Below are positions 46,441 through 56,295 of a stretch of DNA of 64,000 nt, one piece after another. Position numbers and translations under genes: made by a program. Source of the stretch: Larix kaempferi. Lineage: Eukaryota > Streptophyta > Pinopsida > Pinales > Pinaceae. The notes under the pieces are model-generated. The model had not been told where the DNA came from. It saw nothing but the letters and a program-made list of their open reading frames with translations, and made no database searches. Position 1 is the stretch's first letter, and each line of letters opens with the position of its first letter. The DNA lies in NCBI GenBank assembly GCA_027924585.1, contig BSBM01000809.1, positions 1,877,001 to 1,941,000 on the forward strand, written 5' to 3'.

Positions 46441-46642
46441 AGAAGGATGTTCAAAACCCCCAAAGTCATGATTGTTCCATTTTTTTTGGGGGGGGGGCTT
46501 TTCTTTTAAAAAAAAAATAATGTAAATGGTTATGGGTCAACCACAAAAAACCCTTATATTCATTGGTAACTAGCACATTGTAATCATGGGTATCTTTTTA
46601 GCATGAAATGATGGGGACCATCATTTTCTAAGGGGGGAGGAA

Positions 46643-47171
46643 TGATCTGAATTTTATGGGGCATATGGTCTAAATTCGGTTGTATAAGCCGTAAAAATAT
46701 TAAATGGAGAGGCCACCCTCTCCCATTTATCATTAAAGCATTAAATGGAGAGGCCACCTTATCATATCCATGGTATTTGGTAGCACATAGATTTGGCCCA
46801 TGGTATGGCCTCAAGACACATTGTAATAATGCTATATAAAGGCCTAGCAAGCCTTCTCATAATAACAAGTTACTCATTTGGTTTCTATCCTACATTTCTC
46901 TTATTTTATTGAGTTATTATTGGGGTATTGGTTCTGAGTGTCTTTCTTAGTATAGCTTGAGAGGTGAGGCTCAAAGAACCCTCTTTGAGCCTCACCCCTC
47001 CATGTGGCATATTTATTCTATGTTTGTCCATCTATGCTATTCATAGCCCAGATCTCACTACTTTGTCTTCTTCACTGTTGGTTCATTGTTCGCTTCAGTT
47101 TTGAAGCTATCTCTTCTCCTCCTCTCTCGGCATTCAAGTCTTCTAGGTCTCAACACCCAAGATCCGGATCA
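46643..47171 (+). repeat. Element F right LTR
   Basis: Near-identical partner of 45114-45641; ends GATCCGGATCA before the GGGCC TSD copy. Confidence 0.93.
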
Positions 47172-47176
47172 GGGCC

Positions 47177-47632
47177 TATAGAAACTCCATTAAAACCGCC
47201 ACTGGATTTACTCCTTTCCAACTAGTGTATGGATTGGAGGCGGTCATTCCCATTGAGTGCGAGATTCCATCTCTCAAGCTCACTGTCGAACTTCTCCCAA
47301 ACACTACTGCCGAGGAAGAACGCTTCCTCTACCTAGCTAAGCTCGACGAGACTCGCCGAGATGCCACTCTCACCAACGATGCTCATAAGAAATGCATCAA
47401 AGCGCAGTACGACAAGTCGGTAGAACCTCGCGCTTACAGCGGGGGAGATTTGGTCCTCACATATGACCAAAAACATGATAAGCTGGGGGCAAGGAAGTTT
47501 GAGTCCATGTGGCATGGACCCTACATAGTGAAACACGTCTTGGAGAAGGGAGCTTATGAGCTTGAATACTACGACGGGATATCTTTGGGTGAGCCCCGCA
47601 ATGGGCTCTACCTGAAGAGGTACTATGCCTGA
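47177..47632 (+). pseudogene. Element E integrase, C-terminal part
   Basis: It continues the core frame across element F (YRNSIKTATGFTPFQLVYG). It ends with the GPY/F-type module seen in gypsy integrases, MWHGPYIVKHVLEKGAYEL (about 47508), and a TGA at 47630-47632. No stop lies within this part. Confidence 0.88.
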
Positions 47633-47764
47633 GCCTTTCACGCATAAGTACTCTTGTATATGTTGTACATGGCGTGTGTGTTTTTGTGTGGTGTGACGCT
47701 TTTGTTCTCTTACGTGATTAGGTCTTGTTTCGTTTCTTATGCCATGTTCTGTCTACGTGTGCAG

Positions 47765-48178
47765 ATGGCAACGTGCTACGGATTTGCGGACGGCGCCAGC
47801 CAGCATACCCATAACCTTGCTTCGACATCCTGGGTACTCTATTCACCTACCGGCGATCTCATCAGCTCAGGGGGAATGTGTCTAGGTTTCGCAACCAACA
47901 ATGCTGCAGAATATCAAGCAGTCATTGGAACCCTAACTGACGCCATTTCTTTGGGTATGGACCATGTTGTCATTCACCTGGATTCTCAACTAATGGTCTC
48001 TCATCTTAACTAAGTCTACGCCATCCGCGATCCCATTTTACTCTGTCTCTATCGATGAGTCCATCTCCTGGAAAGGACCTTCGTGTCCATTCAATACCTG
48101 CACATTCCACGAGACGCGAACACAGTTGTCGATTCTATGGCCAACTTCATCTTAGATTGGTACATTGCACACACATAA
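47765..48178 (+). pseudogene. Element E second RNase H-like domain (aRNH type), downstream of integrase
   Basis: It reads from ATG 47765. The RNase H-fold blocks are FADGAS (first Asp), NNAAEYQAV (Glu), HLDSQLMVSHL (second Asp) and IPRDANTVVDSMAN (terminal Asp region). This matches archaeal/plant-type RNase H rather than the gypsy one at 43.9-44.2 kb. TAA 48011-48013 and TGA 48056-48058 break it. It shares a frame with integrase but lies 130 bp after its stop. A TACGTGTGCAG word right before the ATG looks like a splice acceptor. Tat elements are known to carry an extra RNase H. Confidence 0.82.
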
Positions 48179-48341
48179 GCATATATCATGAACTGTTAAA
48201 AGTAGACATAAAATGTAAATAACTCATTTTATATAAGCAAAGCACATAACAAGACCACACCATTCATCCATTTTTAAACACATAATGTATAAACTGTCAG
48301 AATGTCTCTATATTTATATACCATCATAAAAAGTAGTGCTG

Positions 48342-48445
48342 GTACAAAAGTCTAAAGCACGACGACTTTTAGTGGGTCTACAAAATCTGAAGCCTCGTAG
48401 CTTTCAGTAAGTACAAAAATATGAGGCCTCTAAGCTCTCAGTACA
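48342..48445. repeat. three copies of a 35-bp repeat in the antisense 3' region
   Basis: Starts at about 48342, 48377 and 48411, sharing (G/C)TACAAAA.TCT.A.GC.TCG....TTTCAGT. They lie beyond the stop of the antisense gene. Confidence 0.7.
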
Positions 48446-48502
48446 TGGTAACAACATCAGGCTTATCGCCTGGCCCGTACAACCCTAGGTGGTCTAACAG
48501 AT

Positions 48503-50160
48503 CTAGTCTGTTTGAGTGTGGAAACAGTCAACTGCTCTTGCAACCCTGCGAAGCAACGCATTGAAGCGCGCAGTCGCTCCAACCGTGTACACCTGCATCG
48601 GCCGCAGCACCTCATCTACCGTCGGCTCGGGAACATCTAACGTCAACCCACTCAGGTTGGTGTAGACTCCATCCATCTTTGCAATAGCAGCATGTACGGC
48701 AGGACCCACGACTGCTCCCTCTCCCCTCTCCCTCCTCACGAGAAGAGAGACTCCCACCGGTCCTACGGGGCCCACATCTGCACACACATGTTGTTAACTT
48801 GTCAGCACTATAACAAAAAAAATCATAAATGCACAAAACTTAAAAAGTACAAGGGTTCATTGTTCTTACCTGCATCTCCCCATGCTGCTCCCTCGGGCAG
48901 CGACAAGTCCAGGTCATCTCTAAAGTCCGTACCACTGTACGGGAAGTCCTCTACCATCAGTGACTAGCCCGCTAGCCAGTTGAAGAACTCAGGACCATAT
49001 GTGATGATAGGGCCCCCACCATGACGGGCCATCACCTCTATCCACCTAGCCATGTGAGGATCCCTAGGATCCCTGTCATCTAGCGGCACCTGCGAACGCA
49101 GAAGGGGAACCCATTCCAATAAGAACGAGATCACTATCGAACCGTAGCCAAACTGTTTGAGCTCTCCCTGCCAACACTTGGTCAGCTGAGCTCGCATGTT
49201 TGCGAGGAGTCCCTCGCACCAGTTGAAGATCTTCGGAGACATGCAGTCCTCCGCGTATAGCATCTGAGACCTGGTGGCTAAGTGAGGAGCTCGGCTCCCT
49301 GCCATCCTTGTAACAGTGAAGAGTATGGCGCGCAATGGACGTTCCTGCACATCTTTTATGGGAATCTTCCCACTAGAAGCACGAGTGTTGGGAATACAGT
49401 GCTGCAGGATCATGTCACCCACAGTCCGATCACTTCCACGTGATCCGGTAAGAAGCACATTGTCCCCTCTTCGGGACAATCCGGTCAAAAATTAGATGTC
49501 CTCGACATCTATGGTAAGCACATGCTCACCGATCACGAAATATTGTTGGGCCGCATCCCAGCATTGGAGCATATGGGTTAGTAATGGGATTTGGGCCCTC
49601 ATGCCCTGGATCTCGAAGAACATGAGGAGCCCACAGTTCCTCAGTGCTTCCACACATCGTGGATCATTTGCAGCCTGTTCATCATCTAACTCATGGTCTC
49701 GTTCACGCCATTCCAAAACCATTATGGCTGCTAGTAACCTGCCAAAAGGAGAGTTTAAACATTGTTAACACTTGCTTCAACCATCAAAAGTTCTTTTTTG
49801 GCCATGGTTTGTGTTTGGGGTTGGACGTTTCCGCCGTCGCACCCCATTATTGCTAACAATGCGACTTCGTCGCAGTCCATCCATGCAACCTTTGCGACGA
49901 CTTAGTCTCGTCGCAGTTCCCGAAAGGGCAAACTGCGACAACCCGAGGACGCAATGGCCTTTCACAAACCAAGCCAAAAACCAAAAAAATAAACTTAATT
50001 CAAAAATGTAAACCACTACAATTATGCTGGATGAAGTTTAGAGTTACCTGCTCCGGACGGTGGGTGAAATGGTTGCTCGTAACTCTCGGAATCGACAAGT
50101 GAAGTTTTGGCTCCAAGTGGCACCTCTCCTCCCAATTTGGCAAATGAAACAATGGTGACT
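48503..50160 (-). pseudogene. Element E antisense gene with probable introns
   Basis: On the minus strand I infer exon 1 50160-50048, exon 2 49738-48870 and exon 3 48778-48503. Junctions look canonical: GAGCAG/GTAAC with TTTTGGCAG/G, and GATGCAG/GTAAGA with TGTGTGCAG/A; the coding phase is kept across intron 2. The first ATG is 49722 (MVLEWRERDHELDD). The product would be about 375 aa, with blocks FVIGEHVLTIDVEDI and FLTGLSRRG. TAA 49492 and TAG 48964 break it. Antisense frames in this place are known from some plant Tat elements (Grande, RIRE2-like). The function is unknown. Confidence 0.65.
49868..49938. repeat. two CGTCGCA/TGCGACG stem-loops within antisense intron 1
   Basis: CGTCGCA (49868-49874) pairs with TGCGACG (about 49893-49899). 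CGTCGCAGTT (49909-49918) pairs with AACTGCGAC (about 49930-49938). Confidence 0.82.
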
Positions 50161-50180
50161 CTGTATTTGGTTTTTGTTTC

Positions 50181-50190
50181 TATTTATAAA
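50181..50190 (-). promoter_or_regulatory. antisense TATA box
   Basis: Minus-strand TTTATAAATA, about 25-30 bp ahead of the inferred exon 1 start. It would let the antisense gene be transcribed independently of the LTR. Confidence 0.5.
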
Positions 50191-50500
50191 CAAAATGGAA
50201 TATTCATTTTTTAAATATTTGATGCTTTTATGTCATTTGATATAGTTTGGATCGATTTTTATTATATTTGGACACTTGGTTGACTATTTGACTTAGTTTC
50301 CGAGTGTGCAGGAGTCATTAAGTGTCTTTTCACGCCACTTTCACTTTGGAACGGTCAGCTCAGGTATGAAAACTCCTTGTGTGTTTTTGTCGTTATTTTC
50401 CATTCATTAGATTATAATTATTTTATGATGATGAGCTTACTCTTTGTTCTTTCTCGTGCTCTTGAAACCATGAGAATACGTTACCGAGTTATGATTTATC
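50191..50500 (+). other. Element E spacer upstream of the hairpin array
   Basis: AT-rich, no frame with support. On the minus strand this is the region upstream of the antisense TATA box. Confidence 0.5.
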
Positions 50501-50501
50501 A

Positions 50502-50785
50502 CTTTTCCGGGCTCGTTAAACTCCTACGGAAAAGGAAACCCCCCTGGAGTCTATCTTTAAGCTCTTTTCAGGCTCTCAAAATACGAAAAGATTGCCAAGA
50601 GAACTTGTCATGTTCACGTTTGTTAAAGAATTTGAATGGTCGTCTTCCTGGTGATGGTTTACCCCTTTTTCGAACCAGGGGGCACTACTTACGAAAAAGG
50701 TATACTCCAGCCAATCATGACTGGAAGAGTCCTCTCACGCATTGTTTTACCCTTTTTCGGGCGATGAGGCTAACTTTACGAAAAA
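50502..50785. repeat. array of four stem-loops with TTTTC/GAAAA arms
   Basis: CTTTTCCG/CGGAAAAG (50502-50534), TCTTTTC/GAAAAGA (50563-50591), CCTTTTTCG/CGAAAAAGG (50664-50700) and TTTTTCG/CGAAAAA (50753-50785). Loops are 15-19 bases. Arms differ in paired positions between copies. Confidence 0.8.
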
Positions 50786-52103
50786 TGACCGTTGGAGTCT
50801 TCTTTTGTTCTTTTCAGATTCTCTAAACATGAAATGACGACCGAGTTTACCTTCTATGGACCCGTTAAACTTTCACATTGAAGGGCCTGCCATGGGACGA
50901 ACCCCTTCTATTCCAGGTTCGGAAAATATTTGGGATTGGACTCATCTATGAGATGAGCTATACTGAGCATCTGGTTACCCTCATCAAGCTCGTAAAAAAC
51001 ACATGAGCCACTCATCATTCATGATGGGGAAAAAGGAAAGCTTTTATGTTACACCCTTTATCAGTGGCAGTATCTAGTCATTTCTTGAACATGGCACTCA
51101 TCTTCATTTGCATACTACACTTGGATCATTCGTTTGTCCTCGAGTTTCGCCTATTTCCTGAGTCTTGTTACTCCTTTGAGTCATTCAAAGAACGCTTCCA
51201 TCATCAGTTGCATTAAGAGTTTGTATCATAACTCGTCAAGTCAATACTGCCAAGGCATGCCATGCCCATGTTCAAGAATACTCTCACTACTCATTATCTT
51301 CAGTCAAGTACACCTTCCATCATGTTGGTCTGCTCTGAGTCAATCTTGCATGTTACTGTACCATCCGATCTGCTCTACACATCATTTGTCGTGTTTCGTG
51401 TCAATGATGGGGGATTCATCATGGCCCTCCTTCCACGGATTCATCCTTGTTGACTTCGACACATCATCCAAGGATCGAATCTAGAAACCAACCAAGTACC
51501 TTGGCCCTGCATGCCTCAATGGCAGGTTACCTCGCTTTCGACATGAGTTTACATCATTGACTCTTGATCAAAAGATTTCATCTCGCGTTCGACTTCAACT
51601 CATTTATTCACACTTGATGATATGTACTGTGATACCTTGGGAATCATTGACATTAATGGTGATCTCCCTCGCACTTGTTAACGGTATACATCAATGACCA
51701 GTAATCAAGTGGTTTCTATCATGTTCGACGTCAAGACATTTGTAATCACATGGATAGATTCGTATCATTGCGGGTTCAGCTTGAAGACCCTGGGGAGTCA
51801 TGTTTTACCCAGGTTGCGATGGAGTTTGTATTGAGTTATGTCACACGGATCCACATTTGTATTGGTCATGGCTGTGTTATCATCTCATCATGGATCTACG
51901 CTTGTGTCTAGTAGCCATGATTGTGTTCAATCGGTCATTACTACCATGGATCTACATTGTATTGGTCGGCAGCCATGTTGTATGTCATATGAGAAAGTGT
52001 ACTTAGAGTCAGTTGTACTGCAGCAGCGTCCTTCGCCCGACAAGCCATTGCCATTCTTTCTGTCAAAGCATTTCACCTATCCAAATTTTCAACAGCTTCA
52101 TGC
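50786..52103 (+). other. Element E 3' segment, non-coding, shared in part with element C
   Basis: No convincing protein frame. 51670-51790 matches element C (11770-11860, minus). Three degenerate copies of an ATGGATCTAC...GTAGCCATG unit lie at about 51843-51985. Confidence 0.6.
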
Positions 52104-52113
52104 TTTGGGGGGC
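52104..52113 (+). other. Element E polypurine tract
   Basis: TTTGGGGGGC lies four bases before the right LTR start TGTTACACC (52118). Confidence 0.7.
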
Positions 52114-52256
52114 ATTCTGTTACACCTAAAATCCTACCATCCTGAGATTTAGTATATACTTCCCTGAAGTACCATTGGCTAAGTCATTTACCTGGAAATG
52201 ATACCTTTGCATTTATGCTAGGTTTTGAGAACTCGTCGCAGACTGCACTCATGCAC

Positions 52257-53414
52257 AGGGGCTTCACTAGAAGGCAATATAATACCACGTTCATTCATAT
52301 TGTTGTATTAAATATTCATGAAAACCTAAAAATTATATTGCTTATATATTAAGGGGCAAAGGGTGTTTTTTATTTAATGTAACAATACAAAAATACTTTG
52401 GGGTCTTTTTTATATGGGAGGGATGACAAATATCCGCCAAATGGAGATGGTGGGATCATGGTTAGATGAGAAATCAGATTAAGGCAAGGCTCGGGCTTAC
52501 CAGTACGCAGGGAAATCGCGTCTTGAGGCATGCTTGAGGCCAGGGGGTTTTATGGTGAAGTGGGTTTACAGTCAATCATAGTCGAGAGACAGTGGTCATT
52601 GACAGCCAATTGTTACCAATAGCACTCAACCAGTTGTTACGCAGGGAAATCGCGTCTTGAGGCATGCTTGAGGCCAGGGGGTTTCATGGTGAAGTGGGTT
52701 TACAGTCAATCATAGTCGAGAGACAGTGGTCATTGACAGCCAATTGTTACCAATAGCACTCAACCAGTTGTTACCAATAGCCTTGGGAGGCTCTAAGCCT
52801 CCAGGGCCTGTTATAGGCCCTCGATAGGCCTTGGGGACTTGAATACCCAACCACTCATTCCTATTACAGGCCTTGGGAGGTTTAGTCAACCTCCTAGAGC
52901 TTGTTACAGGCCCTGGGGGCTTGGATACCTATCCCACAACAGGCCTAGTCAGCGATTGGGGAACTACAACATGCAATCTAAATGTTGTACTATGTGCATT
53001 GGCTCTAGTGACATACAAGAAGTGATCTCCTATCTCTTCATTAGACCATTAGATGTTGCAAATCATAATGATATGTGGTTGAGTAATTGCATTGTGGGTG
53101 AAGTAATGTGCATCCACAATATACATCGAAAGAAGGAAGGTGTAGTGTAGAATGCATGTGGGGTCATAAGAGGGGTATCATATCAATATACTAGGTAGAA
53201 ATACAAAGGGGTATAAAAAATGTTAATGAAAAAATGGATACATACAATAACTAGTGAAAATAGGGTTTTTTTTAAATTGGGAAGGCATATTTGGAGGGGG
53301 TTAAAAAAACGATTTTGGAAAGTATTTTCCAATATTTAGTGAAATTAGGGGTATTGTTTCATATGCCACGAACGAACGTGCTATGAAAGCAGTTTATTGA
53401 GTGAAGCGCCCGTG
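52257..53414. mobile_element. non-autonomous DNA-transposon-like insert (MULE-like?)
   Basis: It interrupts the right LTR of E. Ends are CAGGGGCTTCACT and, inverted, CACGGGCGCTTCACT, so it has imperfect terminal inverted repeats of 13-15 bp. The flanks carry a perfect 10-bp duplication, CACTCATGCA (52247-52256 and 53415-53424). A 9-11 bp TSD fits Mutator-like elements best; hAT (8 bp) and CACTA (3 bp) fit less well. No transposase frame is present. The interior holds a 134-bp tandem duplication and GGCCTTGGG-type palindromes. Confidence 0.75.
52505..52772. repeat. 134-bp tandem duplication
   Basis: Copies 52505-52638 and 52639-52772, nearly identical; each begins ACGCAGGGAAATCGCGTC and ends CAACCAGTTGTT. 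The near identity points to a recent duplication. Confidence 0.95.
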
Positions 53415-53425
53415 CACTCATGCAA

Positions 53426-53464
53426 CCTGCGACGTCGCATCTTGCTCTACTGCAGGGTGCGACG
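53426..53464. repeat. CGTCGCA stem-loops of the right LTR
   Basis: The left arm CGTCGCAG (52235-52242) is separated from TGCGACG (53428-53434) by the DNA-transposon-like insert. The second stem-loop, CGTCGCA (53433-53439) with TGCGACG (53458-53464), is intact. Confidence 0.82.
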
Positions 53465-54187
53465 AAGTCAGTTAATGGACAAAAATAGGCCCTTCAAGCT
53501 CATTCTCGAAGCCTGCTGACTTGGATCCTTATCCTTGACCTCTTGGAGGAGCTGGCACTCGGTTCCTAACCTCTTGGGGGGATCCCCTATCTCTCTCCTA
53601 CCATATCTCAACCTACCCTATCCATACCCTATCCACTTAGTCGTATATAAGTGAAGCTCTACCCCTCTCCAAAGGGAGGAAGTCTATAGTGTCTACATGT
53701 TGGTGAAATCATCATTGAGATCTCTAACTCATCCATTGAGAGACTCATACTTCCTTGGAAGAATATGGCAATTGGTTTGGATGGAGAAAGGCTGCTACGT
53801 TAAGCCTTGGTTGTAGTCTTTTCTTATCTATGTACTTTCCCTTTATTTACAGTAATATAAACACTTTCCACCAATGTTGTTTATGTGTGACGATATTGTG
53901 TAGTTTACCTGCTTAATTGTTTACTTAGATCTCTTATTGTATAGATGCTCTTTACTCGTTTGTATCGTTCTATGTGTCTTGACAGGTCTTGCAGCTGAGA
54001 TCTGACGACCGCGAGACGTGGAGCAACATCCAGGAGAAAGGATTGCGAAATTGAGGTAAGACATCTAGTTACTTGATCCTTAAGTAAATCTAGGAAAGTA
54101 GTTTGTAGTCTGTAGTATTTGTTCTAGACTCACATTGAGCTAGGGAGATCCAGCTCGCGTCCGCTCGAGTGGATTGTCCGTCAAACA

Positions 54188-54550
54188 TTCCTCAAAACGA
54201 ATCACAATGCTCTTCAAGCTTTTGGTTAAGTCAATGATCATTGGCGCTCGATTTCATGGTTTAGCTAGATATATCTTATGCCAAATATATTCCAAACTTT
54301 GGGTTTCTTTGTAAATCTCAACACATTCCTCAAAATGAATCACAATGCTCTTCAAGCTCTTGGTTAAGTCAATATCATTGGCGATTGATTTCATGGTTTA
54401 GCTAGATATATCTTATGCCAAATATATTCCAAGCTTTTTGTTAAGCCAATATCATTGGTGCTCGATTTCATGGTAGGAAAATATGGTGAATGAAACTTCA
54501 TCTCACCATTTATATTTACCTAGATATATCTTATGCCAAATATATTTCAA
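54188..54550. repeat. tandem repeat at the target site of element E (about 140 bp)
   Basis: TTCCTCAAAA(C/T)GAATCACAATG occurs at 54188 and about 54328, followed in each copy by GCTCTTCAAGC, TTAAGTCAAT and AGATATATCTTATGCC. A third, partial copy reaches about 54550. Copy 2 shows the uninterrupted target site. Confidence 0.88.
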
Positions 54551-54649
54551 TTGCAATATTAGATGAAACATTATAAAAGCCCTAGTAAATATTTCGCCCA
54601 TCTCACCAAATAGGAAAATTTGCCAGTTGCTCTAAAACTTCTCTCACCA

Positions 54650-56094
54650 TATCCTACTTTGGCAGTTTCTAAAAAAGCTTTACAACCTCTTCAAATCAAT
54701 ATGCCCATTTTGTATAATCCAGCAATCATAGCATTCCATTAGACATTTTTGTCGAGGCATTCTGCGAAAGAGCCTGCTCATTCTGTGCATATCATGAAAT
54801 CATGACATTCCTTGATACCTACCGCATCCCATGAATTTTGTGAAACAAATTGTGAGTGTCATCCGAACTTCCACATTTAACATACATGTCCAAAAATGCA
54901 ATCCCCACAAAGACATCAGATTGAAATCCATTTCTAATTATGTATGCATGAACTTCCATTCCATAGCCAAAAGCTTCCAAGTGAGCAAATGCAAGGAGAA
55001 CATTAACACATGTGAACTGATCAGGTTGAATATCGACCTGTTGCGATTAAACAACATAGAGGCCTCCTCATCATGCCCATTCCTCAAGTAAGTTGCAATC
55101 ATTATGATCCAGGAGAACACATTTCTCTCGGACATCCTCTCAAAAAACTCAAGGGCTTCATCAGTACGGTCTTCCTATGCATATCCTGCAATCATGGTTT
55201 TCCAAGATATCAAATCTTGGTCATGCATTCTATTAAAAAAATTATGTGCATAGTCCACACAACCACATTTGACATAAACATCGACAAGTGCAATGGCTAC
55301 AAAATTATATGACTGGAACCAACGTTGAATTATGTCTTCATGGACCTCCTGAGTCCTTGCTATTTTCTAGAGCGACCAGATCTCTGCAAGTTGGGAGAAC
55401 ACTAGAGAAGGTAAAGTGATTCAGTCGGATGTGCACTCAAAGTATATGATAAAATACACGTAAAGCCTCCTCACTATGTGTGTGGTATGCATAAGCTGCT
55501 ATCAGGGCAATCGAAGAGACCATATTCCTTTTGGCCATTTCATTTAAGGTCTGGTGCATGATGACTTGGGTCCTGCACTTGGCATACAGTATGACAGGTA
55601 TGGCACCCAAAAATCTGTGCCTTGAAAACTGTTTCAATAATGTGGAGATACTATTTGGCTTTCAATCAATGTTGCTTTGTTTTTTCGCAATGCAGGCTTG
55701 AACAAGGGAAGGAAACGCCTTGGAGGTCACCTGCAATCTGTGGAGCACCTCCTTCACTTGGCCCTGCTTACAAATTATTTCCAATTCCAAATCACCCCCA
55801 TTGTCCACCTTATCCATGGTAATATCATTAGTATTCACATTCGTATTTGCAGGCAGTAGTTGTTTTTGTGGTGCTCCTCCTCCTCTTTTAAGGGCAGGAG
55901 TGATTCTCTTCTTCTTCTTACTCTTCTTAGAGTTGAGGTTGAGCTTAATGTTGGTGTCATTGTTGTTGTTGGTTAAAGGAGGAGAAGGTGGTGGTTGATG
56001 GTCAAAACTCAAGCATGGTCTGCAGAAACAAAATCATTTTCTTCTTCTGATTCCACAGTGATTCTGCCAATGCTGCTGTCATTGCCATTCCCAT
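54650..56094 (-). pseudogene. truncated PPR gene copy
   Basis: Minus-strand homolog of the intact gene at 59610-62306. It starts at ATG 56094 (the same M-G-M start, then ALAESLWNQ), has the matching DLELEIICKQGQVKEVLHRLQV block and continues with PPR blocks such as MSERNVFSWIIMIATYLRNG (about 55135). Frames are broken repeatedly from about 55660 on, and the copy stops near PPR number seven or eight; the E and DYW domains are absent. About 110 bp upstream of the start is also shared with the intact gene. It is a partial tandem duplicate in the same orientation. Confidence 0.85.
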
Positions 56095-56295
56095 TGCTTA
56101 GAGTATCCACCACCCATCACCATGGATGATAAGGGATATCAGAAAATAAATACACGCATGTGCAATTGGAAATGACTTGGTCAGGCTTGAATTGAAGGGT
56201 AGTTGAGATAAAAAGCAATTAAAAAAACCAACAGTTGCTATCTCTGGCACTTGCTTTTGATTTACAAACAGATCAGATTAGATCCAACATGAACT
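56095..56295. other. spacer, former promoter of the PPR pseudogene
   Basis: 56095-56215 resembles 62307-62430 upstream of the intact PPR gene (ATAAATACA, TGTGCAATTGGAAAT, then TTGGTC). Nothing else was seen. Confidence 0.55.

Larger units (their letters stand above)
45114..47171 (+). mobile_element. Element F: short non-autonomous LTR element (2.06 kb)
   Basis: LTRs are 45114-45641 (528 bp) and 46643-47171 (529 bp), TGATC...GGATCA, with an exact GGGCC TSD (45109-45113, 47172-47176). A TGGTATCAGAGC primer-binding site follows the left LTR and AAGGGGGGAGGAA precedes the right one. The 1.0-kb interior has no enzyme frame. It holds a minisatellite (45770-45905) and two to three copies of a 170-bp degenerate repeat. 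It is plus-oriented inside E's integrase. LTRs are very similar, so it is probably younger than E. Confidence 0.93.
35542..54187 (+). mobile_element. Element E: Tat-like Ty3/gypsy LTR retrotransposon, 18.6 kb
   Basis: LTRs at 35542-36442 and 52118-54187 (902 bp without its insert) are flanked by an exact TTCCT TSD (35537-35541, 54188-54192). The order inside is leader, gag, protease, reverse transcriptase, RNase H, integrase, a second RNase H-like domain, an antisense gene, a hairpin array, a 3' segment and a purine tract. A downstream extra RNase H and an antisense gene are traits reported for plant Tat-lineage elements. Element F sits in the integrase. Several stops and shifts make it inactive. 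Confidence 0.93.
52118..54187 (+). repeat. Element E right LTR (with 1.16-kb insert)
   Basis: It starts TGTTACACC and ends TCAAACA. Outside the insert (52257-53414) it aligns end to end with the left LTR. The TATATAA box is at 53644-53650. Confidence 0.92.
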
